Shown: positions 30,483 to 39,488 of the stretch, in pieces
Layout of the letters: the number at the start of each line of letters is the position of its first letter
Position numbering within the stretch: the first letter of the stretch is position 1
Source of the DNA: an uncultured Verrucomicrobia subdivision 3 bacterium
Lineage (GTDB): Bacteria > Verrucomicrobiota > Verrucomicrobiia > Limisphaerales > UBA11358
Assembly: GCA_903850425.1 (NCBI GenBank)
Contig: CAINLR010000106.1
Coordinates: forward strand, 124,001 to 188,000
Length of the DNA: 64,000 nt
Direction of reading: 5' to 3'
Program-made: the position numbers and the translations under genes
The notes under the pieces: model-generated
Told to the model about the DNA's origin: nothing
The model's database searches: none
The model's input: only the letters and a program-made list of their open reading frames with translations

Positions 30483-30779
30483 TCAGCCGCCCGCCATTGC
30501 CCCGACAATCAGAAAAGGCTCGGCACCGCTGAGCACTCCGGCGGGCAATTGGATATCCGGCGGTTCGAGAGACAAGTCTTCCTTGCACGCGAAAAACCGG
30601 ATAAAGGGCCGCCGCTTCAGTGTGCCATGATCGCGCATCGTCCCGCGCAAGACGGGAAAACGGGCTTCGAGCGCATCCAGCACCGCGCCCACCGTCACGG
30701 GACTAACGACTTCAAGCGCCACCTCGCTATCAACGCGAGCGAGGTTGCGCAAATGAAAGGGCAGCACCACGCGGATCAT
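30483..30779 (-). CDS. MoaD/ThiS-like beta-grasp protein ending in Gly-Gly
   Basis: 98 residues from ATG 30779. The frame is open upstream, but the start [20 protein letters not shown] coincides with an ATGA overlap with the propeller gene stop, which fixes it. The fold order fits MoaD/ThiS: beta hairpin, [20 protein letters not shown] helix, a central [18 protein letters not shown] strand, and the tail [14 protein letters not shown]. The terminal Gly-Gly is the site that MoaD, ThiS and related carriers use for adenylation and thiocarboxylation. No E1-like or molybdopterin gene is in view. Its coupling to a BNR propeller gene is shared, as far as I recall, with other bacteria, but the purpose is unknown. 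Confidence 0.8.
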   Translation of the reverse strand: MIRVVLPFHLRNLARVDSEVALEVVSPVTVGAVLDALEARFPVLRGTMRDHGTLKRRPFIRFFACKEDLSLEPPDIQLPAGVLSGAEPFLIVGAMAGG

Positions 30780-31936
30780 GGCAGTGTCTGGACTTCGACG
30801 GAGAGCACCGCAGGCAAATCGCGCACGATGGCGTTCCAGGAGTTGCCGCCGTCCGCCGAGCCGTAAACCTGACCGCCGGTCGTGCCGAAATAAATGCCGC
30901 AGGGATCGAGTTGATCCACGCACATCGCATCGCGCAGCACGTTGACGTAACAGTTTTTTTGCGGCAGACCTTGCGTGAGCGCCTCCCATTCGTGGCCGCC
31001 GGTTTTGCTGCGATACACGCGCAGTTTTCCGTCCGGCGGAAAATGCTCCGAGTCGCTTTTGATCGGCACGACATAAATGGTTTCCGGTTCGTGCGCATGC
31101 ACGTCAATCGGGAAACCAAAGTCGCTCGGCAAACCGTCGCCAACATCGGCCCACAACTCGCCGGCGTTGTCCGTGCGCAAAACGTCCCAGTGTTTCTGCA
31201 TGAACAACACTTCCGGCCGCGACGGATGCATCGCGATGCGATGGACGCAGTGACCAACTTCGGCGTCGGGATCCGGCAGCTCGTAATTCGACTTCAATCC
31301 GCGATTGATGGGCTTCCACGTTTGGCCGCCGTCATCCGTGCGGAACGCGCCCGCCGCCGAGATGGCGACGAAGATGCGGTTGACGTTTCTGGGATCAAGC
31401 AGGATCGTATGCACAGCCATGCCGCCTGCGCCGGGCTGCCAGAGATTTCCTTTGGCTGCGCGCAAGCCGGGAAGCTCTTTCCACGTCTTGCCGCCATCGG
31501 TGGTTTTGAAAATCGCGGCGTCCTCCGCGCCAGCATAGACGGTGTCGGGATCCGTGAGCGACGGTTCAAGGTGCCAGATGCGTTTGAACTCCCACGGATG
31601 CTGTGTGCCGTCATACCACTTGTGCGTGCCCGCCGCGCCCTCATACACGAACTTGTTGCTCTCGCCCTTGGGAAATTCGCCCGGTGCCGGCAGTGGCTCG
31701 CCATCGGGCGTGTTCCACGTGTTGCCACCGTCGTCCGAGCGCTGGATCAACTGCCCGAACCAGCCGCTCGTCTGCGACGCGTAAAGGCGGTTCGCATCAA
31801 CGGGCGAACCTTTGAGATGATACAGCTCCCAGCCCGCGAAGTGCGGCCCGCTGACTTCCCATTGCTGGCGTTTGCCATCCGCGGTCAGGATGAACGCGCC
31901 TTTCTTGGTGCCGACCAGGACTCTGATTTTGCTCAT
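30776..31936 (-). CDS. BNR/sialidase-like beta-propeller protein (VPS10-type)
   Basis: 386 residues without a signal peptide. It starts [20 protein letters not shown] and shows repeated Asp-box motifs: [60 protein letters not shown] and [16 protein letters not shown]. These define a WD40/YVTN/BNR propeller as in sialidases and photosystem II assembly factor Ycf48. Sialidase catalytic residues are not evident, so I would not call it an enzyme. The histidine and aspartate text [20 protein letters not shown] is typical of the family. It is encoded first in a two-gene operon with the MoaD-like protein (ATGA overlap). Function unknown. Confidence 0.82.
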   Translation of the reverse strand: MSKIRVLVGTKKGAFILTADGKRQQWEVSGPHFAGWELYHLKGSPVDANRLYASQTSGWFGQLIQRSDDGGNTWNTPDGEPLPAPGEFPKGESNKFVYEGAAGTHKWYDGTQHPWEFKRIWHLEPSLTDPDTVYAGAEDAAIFKTTDGGKTWKELPGLRAAKGNLWQPGAGGMAVHTILLDPRNVNRIFVAISAAGAFRTDDGGQTWKPINRGLKSNYELPDPDAEVGHCVHRIAMHPSRPEVLFMQKHWDVLRTDNAGELWADVGDGLPSDFGFPIDVHAHEPETIYVVPIKSDSEHFPPDGKLRVYRSKTGGHEWEALTQGLPQKNCYVNVLRDAMCVDQLDPCGIYFGTTGGQVYGSADGGNSWNAIVRDLPAVLSVEVQTLP

Positions 31937-32095
31937 GGCTGCTCCGCTTTTAATTGGGTGATTTTGTGGGATTCGACTTTGGAATGGTATGCATGAAATA
32001 CGGTCATGTTGTCAAGCTTGGGAGCAGCCGTTAAAACGGGCAACCCCGCCGGGCGACTTCGACCGCCTTTTGCCACGGCCTGATCCGTGCTGGCT

Positions 32096-32665
32096 TCAGC
32101 GCAATACTTTCTTTGGCCGCCAGCACGCCGCGAGCATCAGCGCGGACAATGCCGCGAACGCCGCCGGCGGGAACCGTTCCTCCACCGTCATCGCTGTGCC
32201 GCCAAAAAACGCCAGCGTGTTGGCGACCGTGTAGCCCAGCCAAAGCCGGCCCATTGACGGCTGTGGTCGGCGCAGCAACGCGACAAATTCCGGAAGTCCC
32301 GCGACGCAAATAGCCGTGGTCACCGCGATGGTGGCGCTGCGCGGGCCGCTGAATTTCCACACCGCGACGCTCGCCAGCACCATCAGGGCGATGATGGTTT
32401 CAAATTTTCCCCAGGCCCAGCCACCTTGCGCCAGCAGCACCGCCGCCAAAAACAAGCCGCCCACCGCAAAGCCCAGCGACAGGAGATAATTTCCGTGCTG
32501 CTGGTAAAGCGTGATCGTCAGCATTGAGTCCAGCACGGCCCACAATCCCCAGGTAGCGACACTCTGGCCCACGCCACGCGTCCGCACGATTTCCAGGATC
32601 ATCGGCACAAAGAGGCCCAGGGCCATCAGGCCGCCAACCAGCTTAAAAAGATCATGAATATCCAT
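32096..32665 (-). CDS. multi-span membrane protein (PQ-loop-like)
   Basis: 189 residues with about six hydrophobic segments. The first helix LFKLVGGLMALGLFVPMILE is followed by the PQ-loop-like text VGQSVATWGLWAVLDSMLTI. Later helices include LLSLGFAVGGLFLAAVLLAQ and IIALMVLASVAVW. No catalytic or transport motif is visible. Its family is unclear: a PQ-loop or SWEET-type sugar carrier half is possible. It stands alone, 159 bp upstream of nothing on its own strand, and the divergent neighbour is an exported oxidoreductase. Confidence 0.6.
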   Translation of the reverse strand: MDIHDLFKLVGGLMALGLFVPMILEIVRTRGVGQSVATWGLWAVLDSMLTITLYQQHGNYLLSLGFAVGGLFLAAVLLAQGGWAWGKFETIIALMVLASVAVWKFSGPRSATIAVTTAICVAGLPEFVALLRRPQPSMGRLWLGYTVANTLAFFGGTAMTVEERFPPAAFAALSALMLAACWRPKKVLR

Positions 32666-32941
32666 GCGCGAAACTAGTTTCTACGATGGGCAGGGACAGG
32701 CGAAGCGGCGCGCGACTGGGTCGTTCGCAACCCGCCGCAGCAACGTGAAAGGCCCGCCGACATCCGCTTGATGCCAACGTCCATTCGTTGCGCAGCGGCG
32801 GCGGCTGATCGGCGACCCCGCCGCGTTCCGGGACAGTGGGCAGCTGCACCGGATCGGTTTCGGAGTTGTCCAATTGGCTTGGGCCTGTCACTTTTCACGT
32901 GCATCATGAAACCAAAAGCGCCCTCGCAAAAAATCTAAATC
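32666..32941. other. spacer between the membrane protein and the Gfo/Idh/MocA gene
   Basis: About 275 bp of divergent promoter region (gene on the minus strand at left, plus strand at right). I see no clear promoter, repeat or gene. Confidence 0.4.
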
Positions 32942-34060
32942 ATGAAAATAATTATTTTCGCCCTGTGTGGCCTGATTGGTTTGAGCCCTCAGCGCGCGGC
33001 GGCGGATGCCACCAAACCGCCGGTGCGGCTGGCGGTGATCGGGCTTGTGCATGGTCATGTCGGCGCCTTCATTCCGAATGCACTGAACAACGCGGAGGTG
33101 CAATTGGTCGGCATTGTGGAGCCGGACGAAAAACTGGCGGCGCATTACGCGGAGATGATGCAGCTCAACACCAATTTATTTTTCACGAGCCTGGCGGCCT
33201 TGTTCGCCCACACCAACGTGCAAGCAGTGGCGACCTTTACCACCACGTCCGATCACCGCCGGGTCGTGGAAGCGTGCGCGCCGCACGGCGTTCATGTGAT
33301 GATGGAAAAGCCGCTGGCGGTCAGCCTGGAAGATGGCCTGGCCATGGCGGCGGCGGCCAAAAAGGGCGGCATTCAACTGCTCGTCAACTACGAGACGACG
33401 TGGTATCCCGCCAACCAAGCCGCCTACACGATGGTGCGCGAACAAAACACGATCGGCGAGGTGCGGAAGATGGTGGTGCATGACGGCCATCGCGGGCCGA
33501 TCACGATTGGCTGTCAGCCCGAGTTTGTGAAATGGTTGTCGGACCCGAAACTCAACGGCGGCGGCGCGATCATTGACTTCGGCTGTTACGGCGCGGACTT
33601 GATGACGTGGCTCATGGCGGGCCAGCGGCCGACTTCCGTGTTCGCGGTGGCCCAGCATTTTCAACCGGAGTTGTATCCGAACGTGGACGATGAAGCGACG
33701 ATCGTGGTGGCCTATCCCAAGGCGCAGGGAATCATCCAGGCCTCGTGGAACTGGCCGATTGACCGGAAGGACATGGAAATTTACGGCCAGTCCGGACAAA
33801 TTCTGGTGCCGCGAAAAAATATTTTGCGCATCACCAGCCCCGACCAGCCCGAACGCGAGACCAAGGTCCCGGCGTTGAGCAATCCGCAGGCCGATCCGAT
33901 CTCTAATCTGGCGGCGGTGGTGCGCGGAGAAATCCAGCCGACGGGCCTTTCATCGCTGGCTGTAAATCTGACGGTGATGGAAATCCTCGACGCCGCGCGC
34001 GCGTCCGTCGCGACGGGAAAGCGCGTTGATCTGCCGGCGCAAGCGCCAGCGGCACCTTAG
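32942..34060 (+). CDS. exported Gfo/Idh/MocA family oxidoreductase
   Basis: 372 residues. A short signal-like N-terminus (MKIIIFALCGLIGLSPQRAA) leads into a Rossmann fold: VRLAVIGLVHGHVGAFIPNA with EVQLVGIVEPDEKLA. The family motif EKP is at residues 122-124 (VMMEKPLAVSLEDG). A C-terminal alpha/beta substrate domain follows (RKMVVHDGHRGPITIG, GGAIIDFGCYGADLMTWLMA), with the conserved D..CYG..L text. Members oxidise or reduce sugar hydroxyls with NAD(P). An exported form is common in Verrucomicrobia and Planctomycetes and may be exported with bound cofactor. Substrate unknown. The stop lies 2 bp from the converging helicase stop. Confidence 0.85.
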   Translation: MKIIIFALCGLIGLSPQRAAADATKPPVRLAVIGLVHGHVGAFIPNALNNAEVQLVGIVEPDEKLAAHYAEMMQLNTNLFFTSLAALFAHTNVQAVATFTTTSDHRRVVEACAPHGVHVMMEKPLAVSLEDGLAMAAAAKKGGIQLLVNYETTWYPANQAAYTMVREQNTIGEVRKMVVHDGHRGPITIGCQPEFVKWLSDPKLNGGGAIIDFGCYGADLMTWLMAGQRPTSVFAVAQHFQPELYPNVDDEATIVVAYPKAQGIIQASWNWPIDRKDMEIYGQSGQILVPRKNILRITSPDQPERETKVPALSNPQADPISNLAAVVRGEIQPTGLSSLAVNLTVMEILDAARASVATGKRVDLPAQAPAAP

Positions 34061-34062
34061 AA

Positions 34063-36186
34063 TCAAACAATTTCCACCGGACATTTCGGCAGCGCATCGA
34101 GAAACGCCTGGCCGTATTGCTTCGTCAAAATCCGGTTATCCAAAACCACCACGATGCCTGTGTCGGTCTTCGTGCGGATCAAACGCCCGACGCCCTGACG
34201 GAATTTCAGAATCGCTTCGGGCAAAGAAAATTCGCCGAAAGAATTCCCGCCGCGCGCCTCAATCGCTTCCAGCCGCGCCTCGATCAGCGGATGATCCGGC
34301 ACCGCGAACGGCAGCCGCGTGATGATGACGTTGCTCAACGCCTCGCCCGGCACGTCCACGCCCTGCCAAAAACTGTCCGTGCCGAAGAGCACCGAGTCCA
34401 CGTTGTCCTTGAATTTTTCCAGCATCGTCGAGCGCGGCGTGCCGGTGCCCTGCACGAAAAGCTCCAAGCCCAACTCGTGAAAGAACGGTTGCATCCGGTC
34501 GGCCACTTCTTGCATGAGCTTGTAACTGGTGAACAGCACAAACGCCTTGCCGTGCGTCTGCTTCACGAAATGCTCGACCCAGTGAATCAGCGCATCGGCA
34601 TAACCGGCCTCGCGCGGGTCGGGCATTTTTTTGACGGCGAACAATTTCATCTGCCGTTCGTAAGCGAACGGCGTGCCGACCTGCAACTGCGCGGCGGCTT
34701 CGCAGCCGACGCGTTTGGAAAAATAATTCAATCCGCTTGGCTTGCCGGCTGATTTTAATCTGGGATTTGAAATTTCAGATTTGCGATTGGCCGAAGTCGC
34801 CAAGGTCGCGCTGGTCATGATGACGCTCGTATCGCTCTCGAATAAACGGCGGCGCAGATAGTCCGCCACGTCCACGGGCGCGGCATTGAGCGAGAGGTTC
34901 CGCTGCGACTTGCCACCACGTTCCACCCAATAAACGTGGTCTTCGGCCTGCTGGCTCAAAAATTCCGCGACCTCCACTTTTAATTCGCCCAGCCGCCGGT
35001 TGCACTCAATCAACTCCTGGCCGATGTCCTTGTCGTCGCTCAATTTGACGAGTTCGCTCACCGCTTCGCGCAGGCGTTGGATGGGCAGCGTGACATTATC
35101 TTGCACCAATTCCGCGCGACGGATGCGCAGTTCGGTCCACGCCCGCTTGCGTCCGCCGCTGTCGCCGCCGCCAAATTTAGGTTTGGCCGTCGCCTGAATT
35201 TCCTCGCACGCCGACTCGACGTTCGTGAAAAACTTGTCCGACTCGCTCAAAATCTCCGCGACCAGTTGCACGGCTTTGCCTTGTCGCAACGTGGCGAGCA
35301 GCCCTTTTTCTGTGCGCGGATTCCACAGCCGGTTCAATGAATACCGCACCTGCCCGCTCGACACGCTCAACCCGATGTGCCGCGACGCCACGCTCTCCAT
35401 CGTGTGGGCCTCGTCGAAAATCACGAAGTCGTTCTTGAACAGGATGCCGCCTTCCATTTCCTCATCCACACCGCCAAGCAGCGTGAAGAACAGCGTGTGG
35501 TTCAAAATCACCACGTCGGCGGACAGGATGCGGTTGCGCACGCGCTGAAAAAAACAAACGTCGTGGTCGCGCGCGAAATCCGACTGGTGCCCGCAGGTTT
35601 TCGGCGAACACAGCCCGCGTTCGGAGCAAACCTGCGCCCAGACTTTTTGATCCGGTTCGATGGAAAAATCGGAAAGGCTGCCGTCTTTGGTCGTCTTGGA
35701 CCATTCGTAAATGCGCTGCAATTCCTCGGCTTCCGACGAAGTGAACAGATTGCCACTCTGCTGCATCGCCTTTTGCAGCCGGCGCGTGCAGAGATAATTC
35801 GCGCGACCTTTGAGCATTGCGTAGCTGAACTTCACCGGTTCCGGCAGCGAGCCCAGCACGGCGCTGAGCATCGGCAGGTCTTTTTCCGTAAGCTGTTCCT
35901 GCAAGTTGATCGTGTGGGTCGAGATGATGGCTTTCTTGCTTTGCGAGACGGCGAAGAGAATCGCGGGAATCAAATACGCCAGCGACTTGCCAACGCCCGT
36001 GCCGGCCTCGACCGCGAGATGTTCGCGGTTCTGCAATGCCCGCGCCACCGCCACCGCCATCTCCTGCTGCTGCGGGCGAAACTCAAAATTGCTCGCCTTG
36101 GACAGAATGCCGCTTGGTGAAAAGATCTCTTCCACCTGGGAAACCAAATCCACGCCGCTGGGTTGCAGTTCAGTCAGCGAAATCAT
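34063..36186 (-). CDS. dinG: DinG-family ATP-dependent DNA helicase (XPD-like)
   Basis: 707 residues from ATG 36186; a longer frame to 36282 exists, but the ATGA overlap with the mutarotase gene supports this start. Motif order: Q-like FRPQQQEMAVAVARAL, Walker A AGTGVGKS (61-68), TINLQEQL, cysteines NYLC, CSERGLCSPKTCGHQ and DVCFFQ that should hold a 4Fe-4S cluster, the DEAH box at 258-261 (VIFDEAHTMES), TSATL, then GTDSFWQGVDVPGEALSNVI and GVGRLIRTKTDTG. The family unwinds DNA 5' to 3' and acts on R-loops, flaps and damaged DNA. A palindromic insert (34757-34788) falls just after TSATL and adds about 12 residues (NRKSEISNPRLKS). Distinguishing DinG from YoaA is not possible by eye. Confidence 0.88.
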   Translation of the reverse strand: MISLTELQPSGVDLVSQVEEIFSPSGILSKASNFEFRPQQQEMAVAVARALQNREHLAVEAGTGVGKSLAYLIPAILFAVSQSKKAIISTHTINLQEQLTEKDLPMLSAVLGSLPEPVKFSYAMLKGRANYLCTRRLQKAMQQSGNLFTSSEAEELQRIYEWSKTTKDGSLSDFSIEPDQKVWAQVCSERGLCSPKTCGHQSDFARDHDVCFFQRVRNRILSADVVILNHTLFFTLLGGVDEEMEGGILFKNDFVIFDEAHTMESVASRHIGLSVSSGQVRYSLNRLWNPRTEKGLLATLRQGKAVQLVAEILSESDKFFTNVESACEEIQATAKPKFGGGDSGGRKRAWTELRIRRAELVQDNVTLPIQRLREAVSELVKLSDDKDIGQELIECNRRLGELKVEVAEFLSQQAEDHVYWVERGGKSQRNLSLNAAPVDVADYLRRRLFESDTSVIMTSATLATSANRKSEISNPRLKSAGKPSGLNYFSKRVGCEAAAQLQVGTPFAYERQMKLFAVKKMPDPREAGYADALIHWVEHFVKQTHGKAFVLFTSYKLMQEVADRMQPFFHELGLELFVQGTGTPRSTMLEKFKDNVDSVLFGTDSFWQGVDVPGEALSNVIITRLPFAVPDHPLIEARLEAIEARGGNSFGEFSLPEAILKFRQGVGRLIRTKTDTGIVVVLDNRILTKQYGQAFLDALPKCPVEIV
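34757..34788. repeat. palindromic insert in the helicase gene
   Basis: AATCTGGGATTTGAAATTTC followed by AGATTTGCGATT, an imperfect palindrome around GAAATTTC with arms AATCT and AGATT. It lies in frame after the conserved TSATL motif and encodes NRKSEISNPRL (residues about 466-476). The text is far more AT-rich than the flanking gene. Confidence 0.65.
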
Positions 36187-37091
36187 TTCAACGGCGCACT
36201 GCTCAAAACAACTTTCAGCGCCGTCGTCTGGCCCGGCGCGAGTGAAATTTTGTTCTGCTTCACGTTGCCGGATTCCACGCAAACCATGTTCAAATGTTCA
36301 TTGGCACCCCAGTCTTCCGGCATGGCTTGCGTCGTCCACGGGTTCCAGACGACGGTGGATTGGGAATTCAATTTCTCCACGCGAATTAGTCGCTTCAATT
36401 TCTCATCGTAAATTTCCACAGTGGCGGCGTTGCCGGGATAAACACGGTTGGTCTCCTGCGTGATCCGCAACGGGGCGGGATCGCCAGCTCGACGCGCGCC
36501 GTTGGCGCCAAAGGCGAAATCGTCAAACGGCGCGTTTTGCAGGCCGGCCAGCGAGACGGCATGGATGTCGCCGACTTGCAAATAGGTGTGCAAGCAGTTT
36601 TCAATCACCACCCTTTGGTCCGCCGAAGTGTTGGTGGCGATCAGCTCCATGGTCAACGTCTCCGCGACGGTCAGCACAAATTCCGTCCGCAGCGCCGCCC
36701 ATTCCGGTTTCAACGCGGCTTGCGGCAGGCGCAGGTGCACGGTCACGCGACCGTCCGGCGCGGCGGAAGTTGCCACCAGTTCCCAAGCGAGAATGCGCGC
36801 CAATCCGTGTCCCGGTCCGCCTTCGCGCGGGCCGAACCACGGATAACAAATCGGCACGCCGCCGCGAATGGGCTTGCCGTCGGCGAACCAGCTTTTCGCG
36901 CTCATGAACAGCAGCGGCGGCTCGCCAACTTTTTGGAAGCCGGTGATGTGCGCGCCTAGGAGGTAAATTTCTGCCGTGCTCCAGGGCGTGGTGATTTTGA
37001 CAAGCGGCAACTGGCCGTGGCCGGTGGTGATTTCGACGCGGCCCGGAATGGCCAACCGCCGGAGCGATTCGGAGATGAGATTGTTTTCCAT
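36183..37091 (-). CDS. D-hexose-6-phosphate mutarotase-like (aldose 1-epimerase superfamily)
   Basis: 302 residues. The fold text fits the YeaD-like group: GHGQLPLVKITTPWSTAEIY, HITGFQKVGEPPLLFMSAKS, RGGVPICYPWFGPREGGPGH, ENCLHTYLQVGDIHAVSL and VVWNPWTTQAMPED. Catalytic His (ENCLHTY) and the WNPW segment are in place. The enzyme interconverts anomers of hexose 6-phosphates. Its stop overlaps the helicase ATG, so the two are cotranscribed, which is an unusual pairing of sugar metabolism with DNA repair. Upstream (37092-37191) there is a divergent promoter region shared with the thioredoxin gene. Confidence 0.85.
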   Translation of the reverse strand: MENNLISESLRRLAIPGRVEITTGHGQLPLVKITTPWSTAEIYLLGAHITGFQKVGEPPLLFMSAKSWFADGKPIRGGVPICYPWFGPREGGPGHGLARILAWELVATSAAPDGRVTVHLRLPQAALKPEWAALRTEFVLTVAETLTMELIATNTSADQRVVIENCLHTYLQVGDIHAVSLAGLQNAPFDDFAFGANGARRAGDPAPLRITQETNRVYPGNAATVEIYDEKLKRLIRVEKLNSQSTVVWNPWTTQAMPEDWGANEHLNMVCVESGNVKQNKISLAPGQTTALKVVLSSAPLK

Positions 37092-37191
37092 AAGTTTAAT
37101 TGCCGCGAATCATATGCTGTTTGTCAGGGTTACTCGGTAAAATTTCTTTACTTCCGCCGGACTCGGGCCAATTTGAGGCACCCGCGAAAAA

Positions 37192-37698
37192 ATGAAAACA
37201 AAAATCCTCCTCGCCGTTTGTTGTCTCGCTTTGGCGGTCGCCGCCTTGGCGGAGCAGAAAAAAATCTGGGCCAAATCCTTGCTCGGTCAGCCCGCGCCGA
37301 AGCTGGTCGTGGAAAAATGGCTGACCGCCGAGCCGGACACCAAGGGCAAGTTCGTGCTGATTGATTTCTGGGCTACCTGGTGCGGCCCGTGCCGCAAAGC
37401 CATTCCCGAGTTGAATGCGTTCCACAAAAAGTTCGGTGACAAGCTGGTGGTCATCGGCGTGTCCGACCAGACCGAGGAAGCCGTGAAGAAGATGACTGAG
37501 CCCAAAATGGATTACTTCGTGGCCATTGACCCTCAGGCGCGCATGAAGAAGGCCGTGGAAGTTACCGGGATTCCGCATGTGATGATCATTGACCCACAGG
37601 GCATCGTCCGCTGGGAAGGTTTTCCGCTGCTGGACGGCTATGAACTGACCGAACAAGTTGTGCAAGACGTTCTCGACGGCAAGCCGGCGAAAAAGTAA
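37192..37698 (+). CDS. exported TlpA/ResA-like thioredoxin
   Basis: 168 residues. Signal peptide (MKTKILLAVCCLALAVAALA) followed by a TlpA-like domain: FVLIDFWATWCGPCRKAIPE with active-site Cys64 and Cys67, LVVIGVSDQTEEAVKKMTEP, and the cis-proline text VTGIPHVMIIDPQGIVRWEG. Proteins of this kind reduce or oxidise disulfides in the periplasm, often for cytochrome c maturation or for antioxidant use. Here it stands alone between a divergent mutarotase and a convergent MFS gene, so the client is unknown. Confidence 0.85.
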   Translation: MKTKILLAVCCLALAVAALAEQKKIWAKSLLGQPAPKLVVEKWLTAEPDTKGKFVLIDFWATWCGPCRKAIPELNAFHKKFGDKLVVIGVSDQTEEAVKKMTEPKMDYFVAIDPQARMKKAVEVTGIPHVMIIDPQGIVRWEGFPLLDGYELTEQVVQDVLDGKPAKK

Positions 37699-37786
37699 CC
37701 GCAAAATTTTTCTGGGAGAACCGGCCGATTCTTGCAGCCAGTTTGGTTTTTCAACCACTTCCTTCCCAGCGGCAATGCGGCCATTC

Positions 37787-39331
37787 CTAGCGTCCTTCTT
37801 CGTGCAGTTGGAGTTTTTTGCGGAACAGAAATGTTCCCAACGGCGTCACCAGGCCGATGCAGCCGATGATGAACCAAATCCAGCCCGAACTGGCGCGGTG
37901 AACGCCGTGTGCCAGCGGCCCATCCGGGCAGAACCACGCGAGCAGCCAGCCGGAAATCAGCCCGACGGTGAACTTGGCCACGAACATCGGCAGCATGGAG
38001 AGCGACATGTAGGAGGCTTCCAGGCCTTTGGGCGCGCAGGCGGCGGCGTATTCGTAGAGGCGCGGCGACCACAGCGCCTCGCCCAGCGAATACAGCACAA
38101 TGAAAAAGAAAATTGAGACGTAGAGCGGATTCACCACGCCGACCGCCCCCAGCCATTGATGCGCGATCAGGTTTCCCAGCCAGCCCTGAGCCAGCGGCTT
38201 GAACCATGCCGGCGGCAGCGCGATAAAAAATACGGACAGCGCCGAAACTAGGCTGCCAATCGTGACCATCCGATACGCGGTGATTTTTTGCGTCAGCACT
38301 CCGCAAATGGGAACCAGGGCCAGAATCAAAACCTCGTTCAACACGCCGGTGAGCTGCCCGATTTGCGCGCCTTCGCCGAGTTCGCGGATCCCGTAATTTG
38401 GAAACACCACCAGGATGTTGTAATAAATCATCCGCACACCGACCACGAGGGACATGAACATCAGAAAGCGGTAGAACGGTGCCTGCCCCCACAGGCTGGA
38501 AAAAATTTTCCAGGTCTTGGCCGCCGTTTCGCCGACGCTTTTCAGCAGCGTGGCAACGGAGTTGATCCCGCTTTTTTCCCGTTGGGTGATTTTGACGCCG
38601 TCCTCGGTCATTTCCACGCCGTCGCGCAAACAAAACCAAACCAGCAGCAGGCCGGGCACAGTGAACACCACGCTGAGGAAAATCAGCATCTGGTAAGGAC
38701 ACTGCCGGAGGCTTTGCCAGGTGGGACTCCAGACGTGCGCAACGTGTTCCAGGTGCAGGGGCGATTGTTGGACGGCGGTTTTGCGCACCTGATCAAATAT
38801 TTTGTCGCCCATGGCGTAGCCGAAATTCATCAGAGCATAAAAAAGTGCGAACGCCACCGACCGTTGGGCCGCGTTGGAATAGCGCTTGCACGCAGCCACC
38901 ATCACCGGCGTCATCAGCGCGATGCCCGCCGCCTGTAGAAAAAAACCAAAGGGCAGCACGATCCAGCGTTCCGCCGTAACCGTCATGACCATGCGCGCCA
39001 CGAGGCAAATCCAGAAACCGAGCAGAAAAGTGCGGCGAATGCCGAGGGCGTCCACCAGCGATCCCACCAGCACCGTGACCAGCGTCAGCATCGCGGACCA
39101 TAACGCAATCATGGCCCCGGCGGATTTGTCGGCAAAACCCAAGTCCGCTTTCAGCCACAACGTCAGCAGGCTCGCCGAGCCGACCTTGTAGGCGAGATTC
39201 TCCATGATGTAGGCCCCGTAGATGATCCACAGCTCGCGCGGCGCGCTGCGCATCACGCTGAATTTCCCGAGAAATTTCTTCAGCCAGGCTGGGTGGTTGG
39301 CGGTGGCGGGTGGCATCAAGTCGGGCCACAA
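37787..39331 (-). CDS. major facilitator superfamily transporter (POT/PTR-like)
   Basis: 514 residues with about 12 hydrophobic segments. Near the N-terminus it reads LWIIYGAYIMENLAYKVGSA then SLLTLWLKADLGFADKSAGA, and the second helix pair contains LVGSLVDALGIRRTFLLGFW (MFS DxxGRR-like loop). A cytosolic loop sits in the middle (GVEMTEDGVKITQREKSG). The text is nearest to proton-coupled oligopeptide or nitrate carriers, but the signature of POT proteins is not complete, so the substrate is open. The start could be M1 or M6 (MPPATANHPAWL). It converges with the thioredoxin gene. Confidence 0.78.
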   Translation of the reverse strand: MWPDLMPPATANHPAWLKKFLGKFSVMRSAPRELWIIYGAYIMENLAYKVGSASLLTLWLKADLGFADKSAGAMIALWSAMLTLVTVLVGSLVDALGIRRTFLLGFWICLVARMVMTVTAERWIVLPFGFFLQAAGIALMTPVMVAACKRYSNAAQRSVAFALFYALMNFGYAMGDKIFDQVRKTAVQQSPLHLEHVAHVWSPTWQSLRQCPYQMLIFLSVVFTVPGLLLVWFCLRDGVEMTEDGVKITQREKSGINSVATLLKSVGETAAKTWKIFSSLWGQAPFYRFLMFMSLVVGVRMIYYNILVVFPNYGIRELGEGAQIGQLTGVLNEVLILALVPICGVLTQKITAYRMVTIGSLVSALSVFFIALPPAWFKPLAQGWLGNLIAHQWLGAVGVVNPLYVSIFFFIVLYSLGEALWSPRLYEYAAACAPKGLEASYMSLSMLPMFVAKFTVGLISGWLLAWFCPDGPLAHGVHRASSGWIWFIIGCIGLVTPLGTFLFRKKLQLHEEGR

Positions 39332-39488
39332 TAGTTATTGGCACCGCGCCCGGCGAGAAATATTCGCCAGAACGGCAAGGAAGCTGGTGGACTTTTGGGA
39401 AACTGCCTGCCCGCACCGCCGCCTCAACGTCCGGCGTTTTCCCAACCGCAAAACCGCGCTGGTCTGGCTCCTGGCCTGGTCTTTCACC

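Noticed and set aside
30780..30989. Upstream extension of the MoaD-like gene
   Set aside because: Lies inside the propeller gene in another frame; the ATGA overlap supports ATG 30779.
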